From Streptomyces sp. NBRC 110035 (GTDB lineage Bacteria > Actinomycetota > Actinomycetes > Streptomycetales > Streptomycetaceae), in the NCBI RefSeq assembly GCF_000829695.1, contig NZ_BBNN01000017.1, positions 248,001-312,000 of the forward strand: a stretch of DNA of 64,000 bases. The letters run 5' to 3'. This document shows, one piece after another, positions 44,179 to 52,846 of the stretch. The translations under genes and the position numbers were made by a program. The notes under the pieces are model-generated. The model was given only the letters and a program-made list of their open reading frames with translations, was not told the origin of the DNA and did no database searches. Within the stretch, counting starts at the first letter, position 1. Every line of letters begins with the position of its first letter.

Positions 44179-44250
44179 ACGAGCACCACTGACGCGGTCG
44201 CGTTCTGGGACGGCGTCCACGCGGACCGGCCGGCAACCGGAGGCCCGCGG
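44179..44250 (+). pseudogene. Methyltransferase N-terminal remnant with dead start codon
   Basis: After a perfect aaggag (44168-44173) and 5 bases, the codons read ACG AGC ACC ACT. They encode TSTTDAVAFWDGVHADRP, like the N-terminus of class I SAM methyltransferases. The start ATG appears to have become ACG. Past about 44250 no methyltransferase motif remains. The rest of 44068-44398 shows nothing else. Confidence 0.5.
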
Positions 44251-44398
44251 CATCCCGTCCGCCGCACTCCCACCGCTCCACGTCTCCCCAGCTCAAGCCG
44301 CGGAATCCGGCTGGAGTGCCGGGGGGTGTCGCGAAAGGAGCGTCGTCTGCCCGAAGGGCAGGCCCGGCGGCGTCCGGTGCGTGCGACCGCAAGGCGGA

Positions 44399-44433
44399 GG
44401 GGCGCCCCGATACCGGTCGTATCGGGGCGCCCC
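44399..44433 (-). terminator. Terminator of the VOC gene
   Basis: A perfect 15-bp stem (44399-44413 with 44419-44433) with a 5-nt loop, 62 bases beyond the stop of the minus-strand gene at 44496. Confidence 0.8.
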
Positions 44434-44495
44434 CGACAACGCGGCGAGCGTGCGGGCCGGGCGTTGCCGGGCAGACGGGACCTTCGCGACACGCC

Positions 44496-44906
44496 CTACG
44501 GTCGGCGGCCCAGTTGCGGGCGCTTGGTGTAGTCGGTCAGGCCGACCACGTTCCCCCAGGGGTCGGCGAACTCGACGGTCCAGCCGGTGGCGCCCGTGAA
44601 CGGTCCGTCGAGCAGGCCGATCCCGGCGCCCTCCAGCGCCTCGGCGGCGAGACGGGCGTCCGGCACCTCCAGCCACACCCGCACGGAGGGCCACGCCGGC
44701 GGCCGGCAGCCCAGGCCCGCCTCGTGCCGCAGCAGCACCCCGGGCGTCTCGCCGCCCACCTTCAGCAGCACGATCCCGGCCTCGTCCAGCCGGAAGCCGA
44801 CCGGGAACCCGGCCCGTCCGTAGAATCCGACGGCCTCGTCGAGGTCCCCGACGGGCAGCAGCACATGGTCGAACCCGAGCAGTTCGTAGGACTCGTCGTC
44901 TGACAT
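44496..44906 (-). CDS. VOC-superfamily (glyoxalase/bleomycin resistance-like) protein
   Basis: A 136-residue protein with the two beta-alpha-beta-beta-beta halves of the VOC fold. The first half starts LLGFDHVLLPVGDLDEAVGF and the second VRVWLEVPDARLAAEALEGA. The C-terminal EFADPWGNVVGLTDY carries the typical metal-binding Glu. Function within this broad fold family cannot be fixed by sequence alone. The start ATG 44906 has no ribosome site but has TAATGT 6 bases upstream. Confidence 0.9.
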   Translation of the reverse strand: MSDDESYELLGFDHVLLPVGDLDEAVGFYGRAGFPVGFRLDEAGIVLLKVGGETPGVLLRHEAGLGCRPPAWPSVRVWLEVPDARLAAEALEGAGIGLLDGPFTGATGWTVEFADPWGNVVGLTDYTKRPQLGRRP

Positions 44907-44912
44907 GGCGTC

Positions 44913-44918
44913 ACATTA
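44913..44918 (-). promoter_or_regulatory. -10 box for the VOC gene (leaderless)
   Basis: TAATGT on the minus strand (44918-44913) is followed by 6 bases and ATG 44906, the spacing seen for leaderless actinomycete transcripts. Confidence 0.5.
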
Positions 44919-45066
44919 GGCGGTAACGGCACAGAGCGGGCCGAGGCGGTGACCGGGCGGCGGAGGGTCACTCGTCCGGGCGGACGGCCCCGGAGCCTCC
45001 CCGGCGGATCACGTGCCAAAGGCCCCGGTCGGGATCCGACTTCTCATTGCCGCCCGAGTCCTGCAA

Positions 45067-45083
45067 GATGACCGACAGTCATC
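45067..45083 (+). promoter_or_regulatory. Inverted repeat upstream of the TM2 gene
   Basis: The arms gatgac and gtcatc flank cgaca (45067-45083), 25 bases before the TM2 protein GTG. It could be an operator or a leader hairpin. Confidence 0.4.
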
Positions 45084-45107
45084 CGTATCTTTCAGGAGAG
45101 ACCCACT

Positions 45108-45581
45108 GTGAGCGAGCAGCCGCAGCAGCCGTCCACGCCACCCGGTTTCGGCCCCCCGAACTCCGGTCCGTCCGGTCCGTCCGGCCCCTACGGCTACCCG
45201 CAGCCCGGGCCCCAGCAGCCCCCCGGCGGCCAGCAGCCCCCCGGCGGCTACCCGTCGCCCCCCGGTGGCTACCCGCCCCCGCCCGGGTTCCAGCAGCCCC
45301 CGCCCCCCGGGTTCGTCCCCGGCGCTCCCGACCCCGGCGCGCCCTACGGGTACGACCCCTACGGGCGTCCCCTCTCCGACAAGTCGAAGATCGTCGCCGG
45401 TGTTCTCCAGCTCTTCCTCGGCTCGTTCGGCATCGGCCGCTTCTACACCGGTTCGGTCGGCGTCGGTGTCGCCCAGCTGCTCACCTGTGGCGGTCTCGGC
45501 TTCTGGGCGTTGATCGACGGCATCATGTACCTGGTCAGCAACGACCGCACGGACGCCCAGGGGCGGATCCTGCGTGGCTGA
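45108..45581 (+). CDS. TM2-domain membrane protein (long)
   Basis: A 157-residue protein. About 85 residues of Pro/Gly/Gln/Tyr-rich sequence (PQPGPQQPPGGQQPPGGYP) come first, then a TM2 domain. The domain opens LSDKSKIVAGVLQLFLGSFG and continues GIGRFYTGSVGVGVAQLL, with two short helices around a polar turn and a closing VSNDRTD motif. The function of TM2 proteins is not settled. GTG 45108 has aggagag upstream. The last 80 residues are nearly identical to the product at 46225. Confidence 0.9.
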   Translation: MSEQPQQPSTPPGFGPPNSGPSGPSGPYGYPQPGPQQPPGGQQPPGGYPSPPGGYPPPPGFQQPPPPGFVPGAPDPGAPYGYDPYGRPLSDKSKIVAGVLQLFLGSFGIGRFYTGSVGVGVAQLLTCGGLGFWALIDGIMYLVSNDRTDAQGRILRG

Positions 45582-45990
45582 CGCGGCACCCCAGGTCCCG
45601 TTCCGGGGGCACCCGCGGTGGCATCCCGCGGTGGCCCCCGTCGCGGTGCTGGCCGCGGGCGTCGCCGGCGCCGCCTACCTGTGGGGCACCGACCCGCACG
45701 AGCCGGGTCACCTCCTGCCCCGGTGTCCGCTGCGGGCCGTCACCGGCCTGCTGTGCCCGGCCTGTGGCGGCACACGCATGGCGTACGACCTGATGCACGG
45801 CCAGTTCGCCGCCGCCTGGCTGGACAACAGGGCCCTGCTGCTCGCCGCGCCGTTCGCGCTGGCGCTGTGGGGGCGCTGGACGCTGGAGGGGCTGCGCGGC
45901 CGCTCCTGGGCGCCCCGGATCGGCCCCCGGGTCCAGGTGCTGATCCTGGCGACGGCCGTGGCCTGGACGATCGCCCGCAACATCGTCTGA
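45574..45990 (+). CDS. DUF2752 membrane protein
   Basis: A 138-residue protein whose GTG overlaps the TM2 stop, so translation is coupled. It has three hydrophobic segments and the DUF2752 signature CPLRAVTGLLCPACGGTRMA, with three conserved cysteines near residues 51-67. Family function is unknown. It lies between two TM2 paralogues, an arrangement that suggests a shared membrane process. Confidence 0.9.
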   Translation: MADAAPQVPFRGHPRWHPAVAPVAVLAAGVAGAAYLWGTDPHEPGHLLPRCPLRAVTGLLCPACGGTRMAYDLMHGQFAAAWLDNRALLLAAPFALALWGRWTLEGLRGRSWAPRIGPRVQVLILATAVAWTIARNIV

Positions 45991-46224
45991 AACGTGCGGT
46001 AATCGGGCCGAGATGATCACGGAACGGGAACATTCGACTTCTCGCTTTCCCGTTCGAACGCCGGGCGTCTTACGCGCCTCTGGCGCAGGGGGGACGGTTC
46101 GCGAACCGTGGGTTTTGGCGCCGTGGTCGCGCGGGACCCGTATGCGTGTGTCCGCTGCTTCCTCCTGAGCCGTCCGGGCAGTCAGCCCGGCGCGTTCCAC
46201 CTTGTTCTCCCCAGGAGCAGTGCC

Positions 46225-46491
46225 ATGACCGTCCCCGCCGACCCCCAGGCCCCCTACGGCTACGACCCGCAGGGTCGCCCCTACTCCGACAAGTCGAAGA
46301 TCGTCGCCGGTCTCCTCCAGATCTTCCTGGGGACCCTGGGCATCGGCCGCTTCTACGTCGGTTCCGTCGGCGTCGGTGTCGCCCAGCTGCTCACCTGTGG
46401 TGGCCTCGGCTTCTGGGCACTGATCGACGGTGTCATGTTCCTCGTGAGCAACGACCGCACCGACAAGCAGGGCCGCGTCCTGCGCGGCTGA
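46225..46491 (+). CDS. TM2-domain membrane protein (short paralogue)
   Basis: An 88-residue TM2 protein that begins MTVPADPQAPYGYDPQGRPY and then repeats, almost residue for residue, the TM2 core of the product at 45108 (SDKSKIVAGLLQIFLGTLGI). It lacks the long Pro-rich N-terminus. ATG 46225 has aggagc upstream. The DNA of the two genes is very similar, indicating a recent tandem duplication with the DUF2752 gene between the copies. Confidence 0.92.
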   Translation: MTVPADPQAPYGYDPQGRPYSDKSKIVAGLLQIFLGTLGIGRFYVGSVGVGVAQLLTCGGLGFWALIDGVMFLVSNDRTDKQGRVLRG

Positions 46492-46511
46492 CGCGGCACC
46501 GGCCGCTCCGG

Positions 46512-46570
46512 CGCCCGCACACGGCCAAGGCCCCGGTCCATCGGACCGGGGCCTTGGCCGTGTGCGGGCG
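46512..46570. terminator. 28-bp hairpin between convergent TM2 and sdhB genes
   Basis: Perfect 28-nt arms (46512-46539 and 46543-46570) with a 3-nt loop. It lies 20 bases after the TM2 stop and 5 bases from the sdhB stop, so it serves both strands. Confidence 0.9.
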
Positions 46571-46575
46571 AAGCG

Positions 46576-47355
46576 TCAGAAGCGGCGCGTGATGAGCGCC
46601 CGCTTCACCTCCGCGATCGCCTTGGTGACCTCGATGCCGCGCGGGCACGCGTCCGTGCAGTTGAAGGTCGTACGGCAACGCCAGACGCCGTCACGGTCGT
46701 TGAGGATCTCCAGGCGCTGCTCGCCGGCCTCGTCGCGCGAGTCGAAGATGAACCGGTGCGCGTTGACGATGGCGGCCGGACCGAAGTACTGGCCGTCGTT
46801 CCAGAAGACCGGGCACGAGGACGTGCAGGCGGCGCACAGGATGCACTTCGTCGTGTCGTCGAAGCGCTCGCGGTCCTCGGCGGACTGCAGCCGCTCACGG
46901 GTCGGCTCGTTGGTCTCCTTCGTGATCAGGAAGGGCATCACGTCCCGGTACGCCTGGAAGAACGGCTCCATGTCCACGATCAGGTCCTTGAGGACCGTGA
47001 GGCCCTTTATCGCCTCGACCGTGATCGGCTTCTCCGGGTTGAGGTCCTTGATCAGGGTCTTGCACGCCAGACGGTTCTTGCCGTTGATCCGCATGGCGTC
47101 GGAGCCGCAGATGCCGTGGGCGCAGGAACGGCGGAAGGTCAGCGTGCCGTCCTGATTCCACTTGATCTTGTGCAGCGCGTCGAGGACACGCTCCTTGGGG
47201 TCGATCTCCAGCTGGAAGTCTTCCCAGGTCGCCTCGGCGGAGACCTCCGGGTTGAACCGGCGGATCCGGAAGGTGGCGGTGATGTACGGGGAGTCGCCGA
47301 AGCCGGGCTCGGGGGATCCGGCCGCTTCCGCCTTGTCCACAACAGGGGTAGCCAT
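46576..47355 (-). CDS. sdhB: Succinate dehydrogenase iron-sulfur subunit
   Basis: SdhB carries the three Fe-S clusters that pass electrons from FAD to quinone. The 259-residue protein has the 2Fe-2S motif CAHGICGSDAMRINGKNRLAC. The 4Fe-4S/3Fe-4S motifs are CILCAACTSSCPVFW and CRTTFNCTDACPRGIEVTKA. The ATG at 47355 overlaps the sdhA stop (TGATG), so the two are coupled. It is the last gene of sdhCDAB. Confidence 0.97.
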   Translation of the reverse strand: MATPVVDKAEAAGSPEPGFGDSPYITATFRIRRFNPEVSAEATWEDFQLEIDPKERVLDALHKIKWNQDGTLTFRRSCAHGICGSDAMRINGKNRLACKTLIKDLNPEKPITVEAIKGLTVLKDLIVDMEPFFQAYRDVMPFLITKETNEPTRERLQSAEDRERFDDTTKCILCAACTSSCPVFWNDGQYFGPAAIVNAHRFIFDSRDEAGEQRLEILNDRDGVWRCRTTFNCTDACPRGIEVTKAIAEVKRALITRRF

Positions 47356-49109
47356 CAGTACTTACGCTCCATCGGCTGGTAGCGGGTCTGGACGACCGGC
47401 TTGTAGTCGAGCCGGACCGACTCGGAGCCGTCGTCGCCCACCTCGCGGTACGCCATGGTGTGGCGCATGAAGTTGACGTCGTCCCGGTTCGGGTAGTCCT
47501 CGCGGTAGTGGCCGCCGCGGGACTCCTTGCGGGCGAGCGCGGAGACGGCCATGACCTCGGCCAGGTCGAGCAGGTTGCCCAGCTCGATCGCCTCCAGCAG
47601 GTCCGTGTTGAACCGCTTTCCCTTGTCCTGGACGGAGACGCGCAGGTAACGCTCGCGCAGCTCGGCGATCTTCTCGACGGCCGTCTTGATCGTCTGCTCC
47701 GTGCGGAACACCATGACGTTGGCGTCCATGGTCTCCTGCAGCTCGCGGCGGATCTCCGAGACCCGCTCGGTGCCGGTGGAGGACCGCAGCCGCTCGATCT
47801 GCGCGACGACGAGGGACTCCGGGGCCTCGGGCAGCTCGACGAAGTCGGCGGTCTGCGCGTAGTCGGCGGCCGCGATGCCGGCCCGCTTGCCGAACACGTT
47901 GATGTCCAGCAGCGAGTTGGTGCCCAGCCGGTTGGCGCCGTGCACCGACACGCAGGCGACCTCGCCGGCCGCGTACAGGCCGGGGACGACGGTGGTGTTG
48001 TCCGCCAGCACCTCGCCCCGGACGTTCGTCGGGATGCCGCCCATGGCGTAGTGCGCGGTGGGCTGGATCGGGATCGGGTCCGTGTACGGCTCGATGCCCA
48101 GGTAGGTCCGCGCGAACTCCGTGATGTCGGGCAGCTTGGCGTCCAGCTGCTCCGGCGGGAGGTGGGTGAGGTCCAGGTAGACGTGGTCGCCCTCGGGACC
48201 GCAGCCGCGGCCCTCACGGATCTCCGTGTAGATGGACCGGGACACCACGTCGCGGGAGGCGAGGTCCTTCATGACCGGCGCGTACTTCTCCATGAAGCGC
48301 TCGCCGTCCTTGTTGCGCAGGATGCCGCCCTCACCGCGGGCGCCCTCCGTCAGCAGGATGCCCATGCGCCAGATGCCGGTCGGGTGGAACTGGAAGAACT
48401 CCATGTCCTCCAGCGGCAGCCCGCGCCGGTACACGGCCGCCTGGCCGTCACCGGTCAGGGTGTGCGCGTTGGACGTCACCTTGAAGAACTTGCCGTTGCC
48501 GCCGGAGGCGTAGATCACGGACTTCGCCTGGAAGACGTGGATCTCACCGGTGGCCAGCTCGTACGCCACCACACCGGCCGACTTCCTGACGCCGTCGACC
48601 TCGGTGATCAGCTGGTCCAGGACGTAGAACTCGTTGAAGAACTCCACGCCCTCCTTCACGCAGTTCTGGTACAGCGTCTGGAGGATCATGTGACCGGTGC
48701 GGTCGGCCGCGTAGCAGGAGCGGCGGACCGGGGCCTCGCCGTGGTTGCGGCTGTGACCGCCGAAGCGGCGCTGGTCGATGGTGCCGTCCGGGGTGCGGTT
48801 GAACGGCAGGCCCATCTTCTCCAGGTCGAGGACGGAGTCGATGGCCTCCTTCGCCAGGATCTCGGCGGCGTCCTGGTCGACCAGGTAGTCACCGCCCTTG
48901 ACCGTGTCGAAGGTGTGCCACTCCCAGTTGTCCTCCTCCACGTTGGCCAGCGCGGCGGCCATGCCGCCCTGCGCGGCGCCCGTGTGGGAGCGCGTGGGGT
49001 AGAGCTTGGTCAGGACGGCGGTACGGCTGCGCTTCGTCGACTCGATGGCCGCGCGCATGCCCGCGCCACCGGCGCCGACGATGACGGTCTCGTACTTGTG
49101 GATCTTCAT
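47355..49109 (-). CDS. sdhA: Succinate dehydrogenase flavoprotein subunit
   Basis: SdhA oxidises succinate to fumarate using covalently bound FAD. The 584-residue protein has the FAD-binding [15 protein letters not shown] near residues 9-23. The His-FAD site is in [18 protein letters not shown]. Catalytic segments are [30 protein letters not shown] and the C-terminal [15 protein letters not shown] region ([16 protein letters not shown]). It belongs to the sdhCDAB operon of the TCA cycle and respiratory chain. Confidence 0.97.
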   Translation of the reverse strand: MKIHKYETVIVGAGGAGMRAAIESTKRSRTAVLTKLYPTRSHTGAAQGGMAAALANVEEDNWEWHTFDTVKGGDYLVDQDAAEILAKEAIDSVLDLEKMGLPFNRTPDGTIDQRRFGGHSRNHGEAPVRRSCYAADRTGHMILQTLYQNCVKEGVEFFNEFYVLDQLITEVDGVRKSAGVVAYELATGEIHVFQAKSVIYASGGNGKFFKVTSNAHTLTGDGQAAVYRRGLPLEDMEFFQFHPTGIWRMGILLTEGARGEGGILRNKDGERFMEKYAPVMKDLASRDVVSRSIYTEIREGRGCGPEGDHVYLDLTHLPPEQLDAKLPDITEFARTYLGIEPYTDPIPIQPTAHYAMGGIPTNVRGEVLADNTTVVPGLYAAGEVACVSVHGANRLGTNSLLDINVFGKRAGIAAADYAQTADFVELPEAPESLVVAQIERLRSSTGTERVSEIRRELQETMDANVMVFRTEQTIKTAVEKIAELRERYLRVSVQDKGKRFNTDLLEAIELGNLLDLAEVMAVSALARKESRGGHYREDYPNRDDVNFMRHTMAYREVGDDGSESVRLDYKPVVQTRYQPMERKY

Positions 49110-49128
49110 GATTCTCGCAGCCCCGTGC

Positions 49129-49611
49129 CTAGCGGATGTTCGGGTCGAAGGTGAAGATCACCAGCGTGCCCAGCAGGATGGTGAACACCGTGGCCGTGTA
49201 GAGCAGGCCCTTGAGCCACAGCCGGGTGTTCGCGCGTTCCGCGTAGTCGTTGATGACCGTGCGCAGGCCGTTCGCGCCGTGCAGCATCGCGAGCCACAGC
49301 ATCAGCAGGTCCCAGACCTGCCAGAACGGCGAGGCCCAGCGGCCCGCCACGAAGGCGAAGCCGATCTTGGAGACGCCGCCGTCCAGGACGAGCTGGATCA
49401 GCAGGTGCCCGATGACCAGGACGACCAGGACGACGCCGGACAGGCGCATGAACAGCCAGGCGGCCATCTCGAAGTTGCCCCGGGTGGTCTTCGGGGTCTT
49501 CTTGGTCCGCTTGCGCGGGGGCTCGATGACCGGCGCCGGGTTGTCGACCGAGTAGAGCGACGCTCCCTCGACGGGGCCGATGCCCGAAGCGGTGGATTCA
49601 GTCGTGGACAT
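49129..49611 (-). CDS. sdhD: Succinate dehydrogenase membrane anchor subunit
   Basis: A 160-residue membrane anchor with three helices and a long, basic N-terminal extension ([20 protein letters not shown]). Conserved histidines that could bind heme lie in VIGHLLIQL and [10 protein letters not shown]. It holds the SdhAB head to the membrane and forms the quinone site with SdhC. ATG 49611 lies 5 bases after the sdhC stop. Confidence 0.93.
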   Translation of the reverse strand: MSTTESTASGIGPVEGASLYSVDNPAPVIEPPRKRTKKTPKTTRGNFEMAAWLFMRLSGVVLVVLVIGHLLIQLVLDGGVSKIGFAFVAGRWASPFWQVWDLLMLWLAMLHGANGLRTVINDYAERANTRLWLKGLLYTATVFTILLGTLVIFTFDPNIR

Positions 49612-49616
49612 GGGCG

Positions 49617-49997
49617 TCAGCTCCCGAACAGTTCACGAGCGGCGTGGCCGAGCACGGGGTAGATCGCCCCGAGCATCAGCACGAGCCACAGGCCGACGAC
49701 GGTCCAGAGCATCTGCTTCTGGTACCGGGCGCCCTGGAGCCAGAAGTCGACGGCGATGACACGCAGGCCGTTGAGCGCGTGGAAGAGGATGGCGGCGACG
49801 AGGCCGTACTCCAGCAGCGCGACGATCGGTGTCTTGTACGTGGCCACGACGGTGTCGTAGGCCTCGGGGGACACGCGCACGAGGGCGGTGTCCAGCACGT
49901 GGACGAACAGGAAGAAGAAGATGAGGACGCCGGTGACTCGATGAGCCACCCAGGACCACATTCCTTCCCGGCCGCGGTACAGCGTTCCAGCCGGCAC
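49617..49997 (-). CDS. sdhC: Succinate dehydrogenase cytochrome b556 subunit
   Basis: A 126-residue membrane subunit with three helices and heme-type histidines in AHRVTGVLIFFFLFVHVLD and FHALNGLRV. GTG 49997 with a ggagg site is chosen; an ATG 99 bases upstream would add a nonconserved Pro/Arg-rich leader. It is the first gene of the operon. About 90 bases upstream lie TACGAT (50091-50086, minus) and gccac-gt-gtggc (50092-50103), candidate promoter elements. Confidence 0.93.
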   Translation of the reverse strand: MPAGTLYRGREGMWSWVAHRVTGVLIFFFLFVHVLDTALVRVSPEAYDTVVATYKTPIVALLEYGLVAAILFHALNGLRVIAVDFWLQGARYQKQMLWTVVGLWLVLMLGAIYPVLGHAARELFGS

Positions 49998-50268
49998 GGA
50001 AGTTTCCTCCGGGAGCGGGGATTGGGGCCGCGCCGGCTTTCCTTGTCGGTCGGGCCCGGCCGGGTACGGTCCACCGGCCCCCAGCATCGTAGCCACGTGT
50101 GGCCGCGAGGTGGACAGGGGCCCTGCCGCTGTGATCGAACTGGCACGCTTACGGGCTAGGAAAGCGGGCCGCGGAGCGGGCTCCGGGGAGCCGTCGAGGG
50201 GCTTTGGTGCGGCTTGGTGTCGCCTCCGGGCGGCTGCCGCGGCCCCCGAGGGGTGCGCCGTCCGTCCG

Positions 50269-50793
50269 TCAGCGGTCCGCGTCCGTAAGGAGGGCGGCCA
50301 GGCGGTCCTGGGCCAGACGCCGGAGTTCCTCCGCGGCGACCAGGCGTTCCTCCTCCGGATCGTTGGCCAATCGTGACCGGATGCCTTGGAGTACGTGGTC
50401 CAGCGCCTCGTCCGGCTTCAGACCGTCGAGGCAGATGACGAACGGATGTCCGAACCGGCTCCCGTAGGCCGCCTCGGCCGCGTTCAGGGCCGTGTGGGCG
50501 GAGTAGGCGTCCGCCGGGAGGCCGGGGAGGGATTCCGCGGCCGGCGCCTCGGCGCGGTCCGCGCGGGGCAGGTCGTAGGCCGCCTCGTCCGCCGCCGCCA
50601 GGAGGGATTCCAGGTCCGGGTACGGGCGGTGGGTCGCGACGCGCGCCGCCCGGCGAGGGCTGTGCAGGCAGGCCAGCAGGGCGTGCTCGGCCTCCTCGGG
50701 CGGCAGGGCGTTGAAGCGCTTCAGGCCGGACGGGACGCCGGGCGTGTCGGGCGCTCCGGGGGGTGCCGCGCGACTGTCCGGGGAGGGCGACAC
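50269..50793 (-). CDS. UraD-like (OHCU decarboxylase fold) protein lacking the catalytic motif
   Basis: A 174-residue protein that aligns by eye with OHCU decarboxylase, which acts in urate breakdown. It shows LKRFNALPPEEAEHALLACL, VATHRPYPDLESLLAAADEA and the C-terminal ERLVAAEELRRLAQDRLAAL. The central region that should hold the catalytic His (HPRIG) is replaced by APAAESLPGLPADAYSAHTA. RFGHPFVICLDGL is retained. It may be an inactive paralogue or have another function. The start is a GTG at 50793 and the gene is not near other urate genes. Confidence 0.8.
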   Translation of the reverse strand: MSPSPDSRAAPPGAPDTPGVPSGLKRFNALPPEEAEHALLACLHSPRRAARVATHRPYPDLESLLAAADEAAYDLPRADRAEAPAAESLPGLPADAYSAHTALNAAEAAYGSRFGHPFVICLDGLKPDEALDHVLQGIRSRLANDPEEERLVAAEELRRLAQDRLAALLTDADR

Positions 50794-51023
50794 GGCCGGG
50801 GAGGTGCGGGAGACGGTGCGCGGGCAGCGTGGGTCCTCGGGGTGTCACGTGTGCGTCGGTGAGGGAAGAGGGCGGGAAGGGTGGGAGTGGGGTGGTGAAG
50901 GGTGTGGGAGGTGTGCCGTCACGTTGTCGAGTGAGTCGATGACGTGTCCGATCGATAGTCGAAATTCACTCGGACGGGAGAGTTTCGGAACGCCTCCTCG
51001 ACATCCGTCACCCGGATGGGCCG

Positions 51024-51029
51024 TAGGTT
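51024..51029 (+). promoter_or_regulatory. -10 box for the GH20 gene (leaderless)
   Basis: TAGGTT is followed by 6 bases and GTG 51036, and no ribosome site is present. A weak tcgaca at 50998-51003 could be the -35. Confidence 0.5.
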
Positions 51030-51035
51030 GGTCGT

Positions 51036-52697
51036 GTGAGTCAGCACAGGCAGCACAGGCGTCCGCCCTCCGCCCGGCAAACGCGGCAGCGGCGGACGCT
51101 GGCCGTGGCCCTCGCCGCGGGTGCGCTGGTCGCGGCGTCCGGGGTGGGCATCGGCCTCTGGGCGACGTCGGGCGACGACGGAGGCCCGGCCGGTTCCGCC
51201 GCCTCCCGCTCCGCGGACGTGGCGGGCTCGCCGTCCTCCGGGACGCCCGAGCCGGGCCCCACCCGTTCCTACCCCTTGTCGAAGGCGCCCCGGACCATTC
51301 CCGCCGTCCGTGACCACAGCGCCGAGCGGGGCCCCGGCTGGCGGCCCGGGCGCGGTCACCGGGTGGTCGTCGGCGATCCGGCGCTGGCGGACGAGGGCCG
51401 CCTCATAGCCGGCGAGCTGGGCCTCGCGTACGCGGGGGAGCGGAACGACGAGCGTGCCGGGGACCTGCGCCTGGAGCTGAACGAGGGCCGGGGCGCGAAC
51501 CCGGAGTCGTACACGATGACCGTGCGGGGCGGACGGGTGACCGTCAGCGCTCCCGCCGAGGCGGGCGTCTTCTACGGCACCCGCACCCTCAAGCAGCAGG
51601 TCCGCGGCGCCGGGACCGCCCCCGAGGGCGTGGTGCGCGACGAGCCGGCCAAGCAGCGGCGCGGGATGATGCTGGACATCGCCCGTAAGCACTTCACCGC
51701 CGACTGGATCGAGGACCGGGTCCGCGAGCTCGGCGACCTGAAGTACAACGAACTGGGGCTGCACTTCTCCGACGACCAGGGCTTTCGCATCGAGTCCGAC
51801 GCGCACCCGGAGATCGTCTCCGACCAGCATCTGACCAAGGCGCAGGTCGAGCGGATCGTCGACCTCGCCGAGAGCCGGCACATCACCGTCGTGCCCGAGA
51901 TCGACTCGCCCGGACACCTCGGCGCGGTCATCGCCGCCCACCCCGGCCTCCAGCTGCGCGACGCGGGCGGCGGGCCCGTGCGCGGCGCGATCGACATCTC
52001 CGATCCCGGGGCCGCCGAGATCGTCGACGACCTGCTGAACGAGTACGCCGGACTGTTCCCCGGCTCGCAGTGGCACCTCGGCGCAGACGAGTACCAGGCG
52101 CTGGTGGTCTCCGATCCCGAGGCGTCGTTCCCGGGCCTGGCCGCCGCCGCGCGCAAGGAGCACGGTCCCGGCGCGACCGTCGAGGACCTCGCCACGAGCT
52201 GGCTCAACGACCGCGCCGACACCGTCCGCGCCCACGACCGCACCCTCCGGGCCTGGAACGACGGCTTCTTCGAAGGCGGGTCGGTACCGGCCGCGAAGGA
52301 CATCCAGGTCGCCTACTGGACCGGCAAGGAGATCGGCGCCCGGCAGCCGGCGGACTACCTGGGCGAGGGCCGCGAGGTCGTCAACTACAACGACGAGTTC
52401 CTCTACTACGTGCTCGGCGAGCCGAACGACTTCGTCTACCCGACGGGGGAGCGGATCTACGAGCAGTGGACACCGCGCGTGCTGCGCGGCACCACCGCCG
52501 TCCCCGCCCGGTACGACGGCCTGATCCTCGGCGGGTCCTTCGCCGTCTGGTGCGACCTGTCCCGTTCCCAGACACAGGACCAGGTCGCGGCCGGGATCAG
52601 GATGCCGCTGCGGGCGACCACGCAGAAGCTCTGGGACCCGGCCGAACCGGCGCTGTCCTGGGCACAGTTCCGGAGCCTGGCGGACGAGGTGGACTGA
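51036..52697 (+). CDS. Secreted beta-N-acetylhexosaminidase (GH20)
   Basis: A 553-residue glycosidase. It has a basic N-terminus and signal helix (LAVALAAGALVAASGVGIGL), then a Gly/Ser/Pro spacer and the GH20b domain. The GH20 barrel has KQRRGMMLDIARKHF and LHFSDDQGFRIES. The catalytic pair is Asp-Glu in QWHLGADEYQAL near residues 348-349, and WNDGFFEGG is present. It should cleave terminal GlcNAc or GalNAc from chitin oligomers or cell-wall sugars. Transcription may be leaderless. Confidence 0.93.
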   Translation: MSQHRQHRRPPSARQTRQRRTLAVALAAGALVAASGVGIGLWATSGDDGGPAGSAASRSADVAGSPSSGTPEPGPTRSYPLSKAPRTIPAVRDHSAERGPGWRPGRGHRVVVGDPALADEGRLIAGELGLAYAGERNDERAGDLRLELNEGRGANPESYTMTVRGGRVTVSAPAEAGVFYGTRTLKQQVRGAGTAPEGVVRDEPAKQRRGMMLDIARKHFTADWIEDRVRELGDLKYNELGLHFSDDQGFRIESDAHPEIVSDQHLTKAQVERIVDLAESRHITVVPEIDSPGHLGAVIAAHPGLQLRDAGGGPVRGAIDISDPGAAEIVDDLLNEYAGLFPGSQWHLGADEYQALVVSDPEASFPGLAAAARKEHGPGATVEDLATSWLNDRADTVRAHDRTLRAWNDGFFEGGSVPAAKDIQVAYWTGKEIGARQPADYLGEGREVVNYNDEFLYYVLGEPNDFVYPTGERIYEQWTPRVLRGTTAVPARYDGLILGGSFAVWCDLSRSQTQDQVAAGIRMPLRATTQKLWDPAEPALSWAQFRSLADEVD

Positions 52698-52846
52698 GCC
52701 CGACCCGGTGGGGCGGTTTCGGCGTCCCCCAGTCGGTACAGACGGAGGTGTGCGGGGCGGATCGCGGCGTATTCCTGCGAACCCCCGTGCGACTGTGGTC
52801 ATCTTCTGCTGAGCCGAAACCAACACACCGGGGGGAATACCGGCAC

